Of a stretch of 39,925 nucleotides of DNA, positions 29,616 through 36,843 are shown piece by piece; positions within the stretch are counted from its first letter, which is position 1, and each line of letters starts with the position of its first letter. The position numbers and the translations under genes are program-made. Below the pieces are notes generated by a model. That model had not been told where the DNA came from. It saw nothing but the letters and a program-made list of their open reading frames with translations, and did no database searches. This DNA comes from a virus, in the IMG/VR virus record IMGVR_UViG_3300034071_001390, positions 1 through 39,925 of that record. One strand, 5' to 3'.

Positions 29616-29812
29616 CCACCGAAAACCCCAGCCCCGCGAAGATGGTCCTGCATCAAGGGCGTCAGATCGCGCGCAAGTCACACACGGTCTACACGACGCT
29701 GTGCGGCAGCATGAATGCAAGATGCGCCGACGGGATGAACATCGCCAACACGCGGGCAGAAGTGACCTGTAAGCACTGCCTTCGCAAACTCAATACGGGG
29801 ATTCAGCCATGA
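29612..29812 (+). CDS. Small zinc-motif protein, 66 aa
   Basis: ATG 29612 overlaps the preceding stop. The product has a basic N-terminal half (HQGRQIARKSHTVYTTLCGS) and two Cys pairs: CGSMNARC, then CKHCLRK near the end, a possible zinc finger similar to small phage regulators that carry a terminal CxxC-LRK. No specific function recognised. It overlaps the next gene by four bases. Confidence 0.7.
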   Translation: MTTENPSPAKMVLHQGRQIARKSHTVYTTLCGSMNARCADGMNIANTRAEVTCKHCLRKLNTGIQP

Positions 29813-30318
29813 ACGACACAAGCAATCCCAGCCCCGATGGGGGTGATGTGCTGGCCGTGATGGACAGCCAGCATGCCTGTTTCATCCGAGCCGGGAGATA
29901 CAACGGCCGCGAGGGCTGTTGGTTTAACAGGGGCGAAGACGAAACTTTGAAGGCTGAGTATGCGCGTATCCGCACCGCCGTCGCCGCCCTTATCTCGCGC
30001 AATGCCGAGCTTGAGGCGGAGCGGGATTCGTTGCGGCGCATGTTTGAACAGGCCGCGAAAGAGTACGCGGACCATCGCCGAGCCAATGAAGCCGAGCGTA
30101 ACGCCATCGCCGCCGAGAACAAGGGCTTGCGGGAGACGCTGGCAATAGTCAAGGCAAACGCATTCAAGACTGCACCACTTCCCGGATACCCTGCAACCGG
30201 GGCGCAATGGCTTATCGGGTTTGCGACGGACAACGGATCGCTAAGCTTTGATCAGGTATTCGACAACGCCATTGCCCTCGCCCGCACACCCGCAGCTACA
30301 GGAGACCAACATGAGTAA
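29809..30318 (+). CDS. Hypothetical coiled-coil protein, 169 aa
   Basis: Starts by ATGA overlap. The N-terminal third is mixed (a HACFIRAGRYNGREGCWFNR stretch); the middle (about residues 55-115) is a long coiled coil (AELEAERDSLRRMFEQAAKE and onward); the end resembles a short globular tail. Such Ea-type early proteins are common in lambdoid-like operons, with no defined role. Confidence 0.7.
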   Translation: MNDTSNPSPDGGDVLAVMDSQHACFIRAGRYNGREGCWFNRGEDETLKAEYARIRTAVAALISRNAELEAERDSLRRMFEQAAKEYADHRRANEAERNAIAAENKGLRETLAIVKANAFKTAPLPGYPATGAQWLIGFATDNGSLSFDQVFDNAIALARTPAATGDQHE

Positions 30319-30661
30319 TACAGCGAAGCCGACCCCCGGCCCATGGAAGCGTGACGAGTCCGACAAAAATGTCGTTATCACTGAGGCACTCGTCGTCGGT
30401 GACATTGTTTGTCTGTCGCCAGAAGAGATAGGCTATGAGGACTCTGCAAAGAACTGGGAAGCCAACGCCGCGCTGATCATCGAAGCCGGCACGGTGTACC
30501 ACGAGACCGGCCGCACCCCCCGCCAGCTGGCAGACGAGCGTGACGATGCAATCAAGGCGCTCGCCGGCATACTTTCTATCTATGACAACGACGACGAAAA
30601 AGTCAACGACCACAGAATTGCAGCGGCCCGCGCCATCATCGCAAAGGTAGAGACGCCATGA
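30311..30661 (+). CDS. Hypothetical early protein, TPGPW family, 116 aa
   Basis: ATG 30311 is preceded by AGGAGACC and overlaps the previous gene by eight bases. It begins SNTAKPTPGPWKRDESDKN and later has NWEANAALIIEAGTVYHETG, the signature of a widespread phage protein family of unknown function in which TPGPW precedes a beta domain and an N-A-LI helix. It couples to the next start by ATGA. Confidence 0.75.
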   Translation: MSNTAKPTPGPWKRDESDKNVVITEALVVGDIVCLSPEEIGYEDSAKNWEANAALIIEAGTVYHETGRTPRQLADERDDAIKALAGILSIYDNDDEKVNDHRIAAARAIIAKVETP

Positions 30662-30843
30662 GTAAGCCCGACTGGAAGGACGCGCCGAAGTGGGCCAACT
30701 GGCTCGCGATGGATGGTGATGGCCAGTGGTGGTGGTATGAGGATGAACCCAAGCTGGAAGACGATATCTATGATTCCTTGGGGAGAGTACAGCGAGCATG
30801 GCTGAAATCTCACCTGAGCCCGACTCTGGAGCGCCGCCCATGA
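30658..30843 (+). CDS. Trp-rich small protein, 61 aa
   Basis: Begins by ATGA overlap. MSKPDWKDAPKWANWLAMDG then GQWWWYEDEP is a conserved phage motif with unusual tryptophan density. Function unknown. The end (RAWLKSHLSPTLERRP) is basic. Overlaps the following start by four bases. Confidence 0.75.
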   Translation: MSKPDWKDAPKWANWLAMDGDGQWWWYEDEPKLEDDIYDSLGRVQRAWLKSHLSPTLERRP

Positions 30844-31034
30844 AACGACCGAACGAGCACGACGCATGGAAGGGCCTGAAGGAATCTCGCCACCACTCGC
30901 GCCGGAAGCCTGCTGAGCCTGAGCGCCGAGGCTGGCTAGAGGCTGTCCTGATCGGCCTAATCGTCGCGGCGGTCATCGCTGGGGCTTCGTTCGCGGGGCA
31001 GTGGGTGGACTCGCTGAACTGGTGGGCGAAGTGA
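30840..31034 (+). CDS. Small single-pass membrane protein, 64 aa
   Basis: ATG 30840 overlaps the preceding stop, with GGAG nine bases upstream; an earlier in-frame ATG at 30798 lies inside the previous gene. A basic N-terminal half (SRHHSRRKPAEPERRGW) is followed by one membrane helix (LEAVLIGLIVAAVIAGASFA) and a short Trp-containing end. Likely inner membrane with the basic part inside. Role unknown. Confidence 0.7.
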   Translation: MKRPNEHDAWKGLKESRHHSRRKPAEPERRGWLEAVLIGLIVAAVIAGASFAGQWVDSLNWWAK

Positions 31035-31942
31035 GCCGAGCGTATTACAACGAATTTGACCCTTACGCCGCCGCTTGGCTGCGCAACCTAATCGACGCCG
31101 GGCACCTTCCGGCTGGGGACGTGGATGAACGATCAATCGTGGATGTGGCACCTTCCGATCTTGCCGGATACACGCAGTGTCATTTCTTCGCCGGCATCGG
31201 CGGATGGAGTCTCGCAGCTCGCCTTGCTGGATGGCCCGACGACCGCGAGCTGTGGACCGGCTCCGCGCCGTGCCAGCCGTTCAGCGTCGCGGGAAAGCAG
31301 CGCGGCACCGATGACGATCGGCACCTGTGGCCCCACCTGTTTCGACTCACCAGTGCCAGACGGCCCGCTGTCCTCATGGGAGAGCAGGTTGCGGCAGCGG
31401 TTGGCAAGGACTGGCTCGACGGAATCGCTGCTGACCTGGAAGGCATCGGCTACGCCTGCGGGGCGGTCGTTGTCCCGGCTTGTGCCGTCGATGCGCCCCA
31501 CCGAAGGAACCGCCTGTGGTTTGTGGCCGACTCCAACGACGCGCGACCACAAGGACACCGGAAACTTGAACGGATCAATGGTTCGGCGGGACGGGAAGGC
31601 CAGGGCGGACACTGTGCCGCGCATGGCATTTCTGGCGATGTGGCCGACACCGGTTGCGAACGACGACAACAAATTGCCGGAAGCACACATGGCGATGAAA
31701 GCGCGCATGAAAGGCGGGCCGCGTCGCGCCATCTTATCGCTACAGGTGATGGCAAAAGCCAATGGGACTCCGCCGGTTGGATCATCGGCCACGACGGAAA
31801 AGCCCGGCGCGTTGAACCCTCAATTCGTTTGCTGGCTCATGGGCTTTCCGCCCGAGTGGGACGCCTGCGCGCCTACGGCAACGCCATCGTCCCGCAGGGC
31901 GCGGCCGAAGTGATCGGCGCGTACATGGATTGCAGACCATGA
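31031..31942 (+). CDS. C5-cytosine DNA methyltransferase
   Basis: Methylates C5 of cytosine, usually to protect phage DNA from restriction. GTG 31031 overlaps the previous stop. Motif I FAGIGGW lies at 53-59, motif IV APCQPF with catalytic Cys at 81, motif VI as GEQV (117-120, the variant usual in phage enzymes of this type), motif VIII DAPHRRNRLWF (154-164) and motif X RLRAYGNAIVPQ near the end. At 303 residues it is short, with a small target-recognition region. A second long frame, 31125-31913, overlaps most of the gene and also looks conserved. Confidence 0.9.
   Translation: MSRAYYNEFDPYAAAWLRNLIDAGHLPAGDVDERSIVDVAPSDLAGYTQCHFFAGIGGWSLAARLAGWPDDRELWTGSAPCQPFSVAGKQRGTDDDRHLWPHLFRLTSARRPAVLMGEQVAAAVGKDWLDGIAADLEGIGYACGAVVVPACAVDAPHRRNRLWFVADSNDARPQGHRKLERINGSAGREGQGGHCAAHGISGDVADTGCERRQQIAGSTHGDESAHERRAASRHLIATGDGKSQWDSAGWIIGHDGKARRVEPSIRLLAHGLSARVGRLRAYGNAIVPQGAAEVIGAYMDCRP
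31125..31913 (+). CDS. Overlapping frame within the methyltransferase gene, 262 aa
   Basis: A second long open frame inside the methyltransferase gene, starting at ATG 31125 with GGGGAC upstream. Its product contains SLLTWKASATPAGRS, CGLWPTPTTRDHKD, WPTPVANDD and LNPQFVCWLMGFPPEW (about residues 230-245). I know that combination of motifs from many phage and bacterial proteins next to C5-methyltransferases, so it is not random antisense of one gene. The DNA for LNP-WLMGFP encodes, in the other frame, the stretch leading into motif X. Its role is unknown; it could contribute to target recognition. Confidence 0.6.
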   Translation: MNDQSWMWHLPILPDTRSVISSPASADGVSQLALLDGPTTASCGPAPRRASRSASRESSAAPMTIGTCGPTCFDSPVPDGPLSSWESRLRQRLARTGSTESLLTWKASATPAGRSLSRLVPSMRPTEGTACGLWPTPTTRDHKDTGNLNGSMVRRDGKARADTVPRMAFLAMWPTPVANDDNKLPEAHMAMKARMKGGPRRAILSLQVMAKANGTPPVGSSATTEKPGALNPQFVCWLMGFPPEWDACAPTATPSSRRARPK

Positions 31943-32088
31943 CCGGCCCGCAGCCCCATAGAGATTACCCGCCCAGACCGGCGAATCGCCTGCTGACCGG
32001 TCTGGCCGACCTGTGCTGGACGCTGGCTATCGTGGCGCTGGCGTATGGCGTCGCGGTGGGGCTTGCGCGGATCATTCTGCCGAGTTAG
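31939..32088 (+). CDS. Small membrane protein, 49 aa
   Basis: ATG 31939 overlaps the methyltransferase stop (ATGA). The product has a Pro/Arg-rich N-terminus (MTGPQPHRDYPPRPANRLL) and one membrane helix (LCWTLAIVALAYGVAVGLA) ending RIILPS. No family recognised. Translational coupling and a clean stop support it. Confidence 0.65.
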   Translation: MTGPQPHRDYPPRPANRLLTGLADLCWTLAIVALAYGVAVGLARIILPS

Positions 32089-32118
32089 AGTTTGCTTGCC
32101 CTCACCCCGTCTGATCCA

Positions 32119-32168
32119 CGGGGGACATGACGAACTCCGCGCGTCCGGGCCCTCGAATTTCTGCGGAG
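32119..32168 (+). promoter_or_regulatory. Copy 2 of the repeated 5' RNA element
   Basis: Reading from GGGGACA to GCGGAGTC, this stretch aligns with the minus-strand element upstream of the HNH gene (about 26094-26049): GGGGACA, then GAACTCCGC, CG, GGGCC, TCG and GCGGAGTC occur in the same order with short differences between. ACTCCGC and GCGGAGT pair (7 bp). The ribosome-binding site TAGGAG and ATG 32182 follow within 14 bases. A shared cis-acting control signal is likely; what it senses is unknown. Confidence 0.6.
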
Positions 32169-32181
32169 TCACGTAGGAGAA

Positions 32182-32406
32182 ATGCCATCAACCAGTCCAC
32201 ACCCAAGTAATACGCGCTCTGCCCGTCGGCGGGGTGCCAGCTTCACACAGCCGGCCGGGGAAGGTGATCCCGGTTATCAAGATCCTAGCGGGGCCTGTGA
32301 CCCGGGCCTAGTGGAACTGGTACGCGCCAGCCACGATAAACAGCCTCCAATCCATCGGAGGGGCACGCCGAACAGCCGGGAGCCGCAGGGTGATCCGGTT
32401 GGCTAA
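32182..32406 (+). CDS. Small basic, proline-rich protein, 74 aa
   Basis: TAGGAGAA immediately precedes ATG 32182. The product is rich in Arg, Pro, Ser and Gly (ARRRGASFTQPAGEGDPGYQ, then CDPGLVELVRASHDK and HRRGTPNSREPQGDP) and probably partly disordered. I have no function for it. It is the gene downstream of copy 2 of the repeated RNA element, which strengthens the case that it is expressed. Confidence 0.6.
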   Translation: MPSTSPHPSNTRSARRRGASFTQPAGEGDPGYQDPSGACDPGLVELVRASHDKQPPIHRRGTPNSREPQGDPVG

Positions 32407-32610
32407 GTCAGTCGATCCCCAGTAGACGCGGGTCGGGCTTAGTAGGCCAGATAAACCGCACGCGCTATCCGATCAGCTACCGATTTTTCGGGCCATCGGA
32501 TCAAATACGGGTCGGATATGCGTTGGAATTCAGAAGCGCGACGGGCTCCTACGCTCCAAGAGCAAGAGCCCGCCGTCAAGAAAGTGCCTAACGAGAACTG
32601 CGGAGGTTCT
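32407..32610 (+). other. Gap before the helicase gene with hairpins
   Basis: About 200 bases without a supported gene. ATCCGAT (32467-32473) can pair with ATCGGAT (about 32495-32501), and GGGCTC (about 32544-32549) with GAGCCC (about 32567-32572). An in-frame extension of the helicase reaches back to 32518 but reads as low-complexity sequence, while a strong GGAGG precedes ATG 32611. I see no clear promoter. Confidence 0.4.
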
Positions 32611-34104
32611 ATGCACGACATGCGGGACTACCAGAAACAGGCGGTATCGGGACTGAGGCTATCCCTTGCCGCCGGAAACAAGAGGCCGATTCTTCAGCTT
32701 GCTACGGGATCGGGCAAAACGAGAATTGCAGCCGAGATATGCAAAGGGGCTAGTAGCAAGGGGAAGCGGGTTCTGTTCCTTGCCCCAAGACGGGAACTGA
32801 TACACCAAGCGGTCAAGGCGTTTCAGGGGCAAGGGTTGGACGCTGGGATGATCATGGCCGGCGAGCGTCAATCGCTGCTGCTGGATCTGCAAGTCGCTAG
32901 CTTCGACACCCTCCACGCCCGGGCGATTCGGTCGGACCGCATGAAGCTGCCGCCGGCTGATCTGGTGTTGGTCGATGAGTGCCACCTGTCGATTGCCAAG
33001 ACGCGACAAGACATCCTCAAAGCCTATGATGAGGCTATCGTGATCGGGTTGTCTGCCACGCCTGTCGGGCCGAATAACAAGGGGCTTGGCGTGTTCTATG
33101 ACGACATCGTGACCGGCCCGACGATCAGCGAGCTAGTGGACATGGGCTATCTGGTGCCGCTCCGGTACTACGCCCCGACAGAGCCGGACCTATCGAAACT
33201 GAAGCTGGACAAGGACGGCGACTATCAGGAAAAGGCGCTTGGCGCGAGGATGGACACGCCGAAGCTCATTGGGGATATCGTGGAGAACTGGCTCAGACTG
33301 GCCCGTGATCGTCGGACTGTGGTGTTCTGCGTTACCTGCGATCATAGCCGGCATACGGCCGAAGCGTTCCGAGCGGCAGGCATCACGGCCGAGCATCTTG
33401 ATGGCGAGACGCCCAAGCCTGAGCGCGCCGCGATTCTGGCCCGGGTGTCGTCCGGGGAAACTCAGGTGTTGTGCAATGTGTTCGTCGCCAGCTACGGGCT
33501 CGATATCCCAGCGCTCGATTGCGCGGTTCTGGCCCGGCCGACAAAGAACATCGCGCTATACCTCCAGACAGTGGGCCGGATCATGCGCACCTCCCCGGGC
33601 AAGGTTGACGGGCTGGTGATCGATCATGCTGGCGCGGTGAAGGAAAACGGGTTCGCAGACGATTACGTGCCGTGGTCGCTGGACGATACCAAGTCGGTCA
33701 AGGAGGAGAAGGAGCGCCAGCAGAAGGAGAAGGCCGACCCGAAGCCGACCACTTGCCCGTCATGCGCCACAGCGTTCAAGGGGCAGCGGATTTGCCCGTC
33801 GTGTGGATATGAGGCTGTCGCGCCCGGGAAGCCGATTCCGGTGCACGAGGCCGAGCTCCAAGAGGTCAAGCGAGAGAAGCGCGTCACATGGGCCGAGCGC
33901 GCGCAGTTCCACGCCGAGCTCAGCCACTACGCCCACGCCAAGGGGAAAAAGCCGGGATGGGTCGCGCACAAATACTTGACGAAATTCGGGGCATGGCCGA
34001 ACGACAAGCGCGCAACCGCGATGGGCTACATCCCGCCGAGTGCTGAGACGCTAAGCTGGATTCAGTCGGAGAATATCCGCTGGGCTAAAAGGAAGCGCGC
34101 ATGA
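32611..34104 (+). CDS. DEAD/DEAH-box superfamily 2 helicase
   Basis: An ATP-driven DNA helicase for phage replication or recombination. Walker A ATGSGKT is at 31-37, DECH at 122-125, SAT at 148-150, and motif VI QTVGRIMR at 319-326. A C-terminal zinc ribbon CPSC...CPSC lies at 382-398. At 497 residues it belongs to the UvsW/RadD-like type. ATG 32611 has GGAGG eight bases upstream. It overlaps the primase start by four bases, so helicase and primase are coupled. Confidence 0.9.
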   Translation: MHDMRDYQKQAVSGLRLSLAAGNKRPILQLATGSGKTRIAAEICKGASSKGKRVLFLAPRRELIHQAVKAFQGQGLDAGMIMAGERQSLLLDLQVASFDTLHARAIRSDRMKLPPADLVLVDECHLSIAKTRQDILKAYDEAIVIGLSATPVGPNNKGLGVFYDDIVTGPTISELVDMGYLVPLRYYAPTEPDLSKLKLDKDGDYQEKALGARMDTPKLIGDIVENWLRLARDRRTVVFCVTCDHSRHTAEAFRAAGITAEHLDGETPKPERAAILARVSSGETQVLCNVFVASYGLDIPALDCAVLARPTKNIALYLQTVGRIMRTSPGKVDGLVIDHAGAVKENGFADDYVPWSLDDTKSVKEEKERQQKEKADPKPTTCPSCATAFKGQRICPSCGYEAVAPGKPIPVHEAELQEVKREKRVTWAERAQFHAELSHYAHAKGKKPGWVAHKYLTKFGAWPNDKRATAMGYIPPSAETLSWIQSENIRWAKRKRA

Positions 34105-35063
34105 AGGCCCGAGAGCGAGCTCAAGGCCGGTGGAAGTCGGTCCTGACCAGCCTCGGCATCCCGCCCGAAGCCCTGACCGGAAAGCACACCCGCTGCCCCA
34201 AGGACAACAGCGGCGAGGATAGATTCAGGTTTGCCGACAGGGAGGGCACCGGCAGCTACTTTTGCCAATGCTCGGACGGGTCGAAAGGCGGGATTGCGTT
34301 GCTTCAGTGCTGCAAGAATCTGAGCTATGCCGAAGCGGCCCGGGAGGTCGAGAGCGTTGTTGGGGGAGCCGTGGAAACGAAAGTCGCACCGAAGAAAGAC
34401 CCATTGCCATTGCTGCGGAAGATCCAAGAGCGGTTGCAGCCGGCAGGAGAGGCGGTGACTGGATACCTCGCCACCCGCAAGCTGTTCACTCCGCCGACGA
34501 TCAAGCAGATCCGCTGGCAATACTGGGACGGCACGCAATCGATAGGGGAATTCGACGTAATGGCCTGCCGGGCTGTCGGCTCCGATGGTGCGCCCCTGAC
34601 GTTTCACCTGACGTACCTGCGCGGCGGCAAGAAAGCCGATGTCCCCAGCCCCCGCAAGATCATGACCCCGATCCGGCCATTGCTTCACGGCGGCGGGGCA
34701 GCGATCCGGCTGTTCCCGGCTGAGGCCGAGCTGGGCATTGCGGAGGGCATAGAGACGGCGCTCGCGGCATCGCAGATGTTCGACATCCCGGTCTGGGCAG
34801 CGATGAACAAAGCGAGCCTCAAAGAGTTTGTCCCTCCTGAGTGCTGCAAGACGCTCCACATATTCGGCGACTGCGACGAGAGTTTCGCCGGGCAGGCCGC
34901 CGCCTACCAACTCGCTGAGCGGATGGTCCGCCAGCACATCAGAACGTCGGTCATGATTCCAAAAGACGTAGGGGACTGGAATGACGAGCTACAGAAGCGA
35001 GGGGCCAAAACTGGCAATTACGGACGGCTGTACACGGGAAGAGCAAGCCCGGCGCAACCGTGA
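34101..35063 (+). CDS. TOPRIM DNA primase
   Basis: Synthesises RNA primers. A partial zinc site sits near the N-terminus (Cys32, Cys55, Cys57, around RCPKDNSGED and YFCQCSDG). The TOPRIM core shows AEGIETA (214-220) with the catalytic glutamate and FGDCDESFAG (255-264) with the metal-binding aspartates, then VGDWNDEL. This is the D5/alpha-type phage primase with TOPRIM_3. At 320 residues there is no fused helicase; the separate helicase precedes it. The 3' end overlaps the next gene by 83 bases. Confidence 0.88.
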   Translation: MKARERAQGRWKSVLTSLGIPPEALTGKHTRCPKDNSGEDRFRFADREGTGSYFCQCSDGSKGGIALLQCCKNLSYAEAAREVESVVGGAVETKVAPKKDPLPLLRKIQERLQPAGEAVTGYLATRKLFTPPTIKQIRWQYWDGTQSIGEFDVMACRAVGSDGAPLTFHLTYLRGGKKADVPSPRKIMTPIRPLLHGGGAAIRLFPAEAELGIAEGIETALAASQMFDIPVWAAMNKASLKEFVPPECCKTLHIFGDCDESFAGQAAAYQLAERMVRQHIRTSVMIPKDVGDWNDELQKRGAKTGNYGRLYTGRASPAQP

Positions 35064-35259
35064 GAAATTCCCCGAACTGGCCGAGGTCATGGCGCTATTC
35101 CCGGGCGCGAAGCTCAGGTGGGCACGCAACCCGGCCGGAGACGAGATAGGCCGGAAGCCGGAGCTAGAACCGAATCTGTTCGAGATCAGCGCCGAGACGT
35201 GGACCGAGATGCAGAATCCCGCGCCGGTCGGGAAGGCGTTTAAAAGAGATGGCCGGTAA
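34981..35259 (+). CDS. Small protein overlapping the primase, 92 aa
   Basis: Function not recognised. ATG 34981 has GGGG at suitable spacing and lies inside the primase gene in another frame; the first 27 codons overlap it. The non-overlapping part (REKFPELAEVMALFPGAKLR, then LFEISAETWTEM) is well-formed protein. An unusually long overlap for this genome, where four bases is usual. Confidence 0.65.
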   Translation: MTSYRSEGPKLAITDGCTREEQARRNREKFPELAEVMALFPGAKLRWARNPAGDEIGRKPELEPNLFEISAETWTEMQNPAPVGKAFKRDGR

Positions 35260-35305
35260 TTTCCACATCCCCCGTTAACCCCCATATACCAACAGAGGAA
35301 ATGAC

Positions 35306-35569
35306 ATGAGCGAGAAAGAACAGATTACGGCGTGGGTCACAAAGTACGCGCTGACCGTGGGTGTCAAAAAAGTTAAAGGCGAAGTCTGCCATGGAGGTAA
35401 CAGTGAAATGCTGTCCTATGATCGCTACAGCCACGCCCACGGCAAGGACTGGCACCGCACTTCGGAGGCCGCGCGCATCGATGCGGAGCGCCGCAGGACG
35501 GCAAAGATCGCGAGCCTCAAGAAGCAGATCGCAAAGCTCGAAGCGTTGCAGATCGTGATCCCGGAGTGA
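35306..35569 (+). CDS. Hypothetical early protein, 87 aa
   Basis: ATG 35306 is preceded by AGAGGAAATGAC. The product begins MSEKEQITAWVTKYALTVGV and ends in a charged coiled coil (RRRTAKIASLKKQIAKLEAL). Its first residues match those of the next gene (MGEKEQVAALIEFARWA), so the pair may be partial duplicates at the N-terminus. No function recognised. Confidence 0.7.
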   Translation: MSEKEQITAWVTKYALTVGVKKVKGEVCHGGNSEMLSYDRYSHAHGKDWHRTSEAARIDAERRRTAKIASLKKQIAKLEALQIVIPE

Positions 35570-35573
35570 TGAC

Positions 35574-35822
35574 ATGGGCGAGAAAGAACAAGTTGCCGCA
35601 CTGATCGAATTCGCGCGCTGGGCAATCAGTGAATCGTCGTTTCAAGGTGGCGACCTTGACGGAGGCGATATACAGGATCGTGCCGTCGCGCTTGGGCTGC
35701 TGAAAGAGGTTCAGGCCACCGAGCCGTGCAGCGAGTGGGATTGCGCCTGCGCCGAGGTGGGGTTCCCGCAGGCGTGCTATCGCTTCGCAGACTTCATGAC
35801 AGAGCAGCCGGAGGAATTATGA
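35574..35822 (+). CDS. Hypothetical early protein, 82 aa
   Basis: Starts four bases after the previous stop. Contains MGEKEQVAALIEFARWAISE, then QDRAVALGLLKEV and a Cys-rich CSEWDCACAEVGFPQACYRF, a conserved phage pattern in which a helical start precedes a C-x3-C-x-C knot; perhaps metal-binding. Role unknown. It overlaps the next start (ATGA). Confidence 0.75.
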   Translation: MGEKEQVAALIEFARWAISESSFQGGDLDGGDIQDRAVALGLLKEVQATEPCSEWDCACAEVGFPQACYRFADFMTEQPEEL

Positions 35823-36055
35823 GCGAGTGGAAGACAATCGACAGCGCGCCGAAAGATCACCTAATCTGCATCTGGATCACGAACGAGCCCGTGTACGGAC
35901 GGAAGTGGGGCGAACAGCCCGAGTTCTGGGCCTACTGCTACTACGACCAAATCTGCGGCGAATGGAGGACGACGCGGCCTAGCGGGCATCTGCGCTGTGT
36001 GCCTGAGCGGTACGTCACGCACTGGATGCCGCTCCCAGCCCCGCCGGAAGCCTGA
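35819..36055 (+). CDS. DUF551-like protein, 78 aa
   Basis: MSEWKTIDSAPKDHLICIWI at the start and YVTHWMPLPAPPEA at the end are the marks of the DUF551-type family, common small proteins in phage early operons. The middle is aromatic with GRKWGEQPEFWAYCYYDQIC. Function unknown. Start by ATGA overlap with GAGGAAT upstream. Confidence 0.8.
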   Translation: MSEWKTIDSAPKDHLICIWITNEPVYGRKWGEQPEFWAYCYYDQICGEWRTTRPSGHLRCVPERYVTHWMPLPAPPEA

Positions 36056-36058
36056 GCC

Positions 36059-36496
36059 GTGGCCGAGATCATCATCAACTCAGAGCGCGCCCTATCGGAT
36101 GCCATCGGCTACCTACGCGAGGCGTTCGGCCGGTCCAAGTTCTTGCGGATGATCGTCCGGGAAAAGGTCCGGTCGTTGAATCAGAACGATCAGGCCCACG
36201 TCTGGTACGAGCAGATTAGCCTAGAGCTTCGCGAGGACACACCGCTAGGGGTGAAGTGCATCAGCAAGTTGAACGTCGGTGTGCCGATGATGAGGGCCAT
36301 CGATTCGGATTTTCGCGAGTTTTACGACAAGTTCATCAGGCCCAAGCCGTACGATGACAAGGTCGATGCGATGAAGTATGTCCCGGTGACTTCGCTGATG
36401 CCGGTAGATACCGCAAGCCAATACCTCGAAGAGCTGCAGCGATTCTGGGCGCAGCGTGGTGTGACACTCGAATTCAAGAACAAGGGGAAGGCATAG
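36059..36496 (+). CDS. ninB: NinB-like recombination protein
   Basis: Related to lambda NinB (Orf), which binds single-stranded DNA and SSB and helps the annealing pathway. It starts at GTG 36059. KFLRMIVREKVRSLNQNDQA with HVWYEQIS following is the characteristic NinB core, then CISKLNVGVPMMRA and VPVTSLMPVDTASQYLEELQ. The 145-residue length fits the family. Lies directly before RusA, as in lambdoid nin regions, and overlaps it by one base. Confidence 0.85.
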   Translation: MAEIIINSERALSDAIGYLREAFGRSKFLRMIVREKVRSLNQNDQAHVWYEQISLELREDTPLGVKCISKLNVGVPMMRAIDSDFREFYDKFIRPKPYDDKVDAMKYVPVTSLMPVDTASQYLEELQRFWAQRGVTLEFKNKGKA

Positions 36497-36843
36497 TGGA
36501 GTTCCTGTTACCCATCAAGACCATCAACGAGTCCAACGGCAGTCACGGCCACTGGCGCGCCAAGTCGGCCCGACGCGCTGCGCAACGCACGGCCGTGTGG
36601 GCGGTGATGCACGGGAAGCCGCTGCCAGCCCTGCCGATCACTGTGACGCTAACCCGGATCAGTGCCGGCGAACTGGACGCGCATGACAACCTACGCGGGT
36701 CGCTAAAGGCCGTCGTAGATCAGGTCGCCGAGCATTACCACATCCCGGACAACGACAAGCGTTTCACGTGGCAGTACGCCCAAGAGAAGGCCAAGCGCGG
36801 CGTGTATGGCGTCCGGGTCCGCATAGAGGAGCGCAAGCCGTGA
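36496..36843 (+). CDS. rusA: RusA-like Holliday junction resolvase
   Basis: Cuts four-way junctions to resolve recombination and replication intermediates. Starts at GTG 36496. The N-terminal SNGSHGHWRAKSARRA, the ELDAHDNLRGSLKAVVD segment with acidic catalytic residues around 61-64 and 75, and PDNDKRF (84-90) match the RusA family, as does the length (115; E. coli RusA 120). It overlaps the next gene by four bases (GTGA). Confidence 0.88.
   Translation: MEFLLPIKTINESNGSHGHWRAKSARRAAQRTAVWAVMHGKPLPALPITVTLTRISAGELDAHDNLRGSLKAVVDQVAEHYHIPDNDKRFTWQYAQEKAKRGVYGVRVRIEERKP

Noticed and set aside
32518-32610. Longer N-terminus of the helicase
   Set aside because: The added 31 residues are low complexity, while GGAGG stands correctly before ATG 32611 and the conserved region begins right there.
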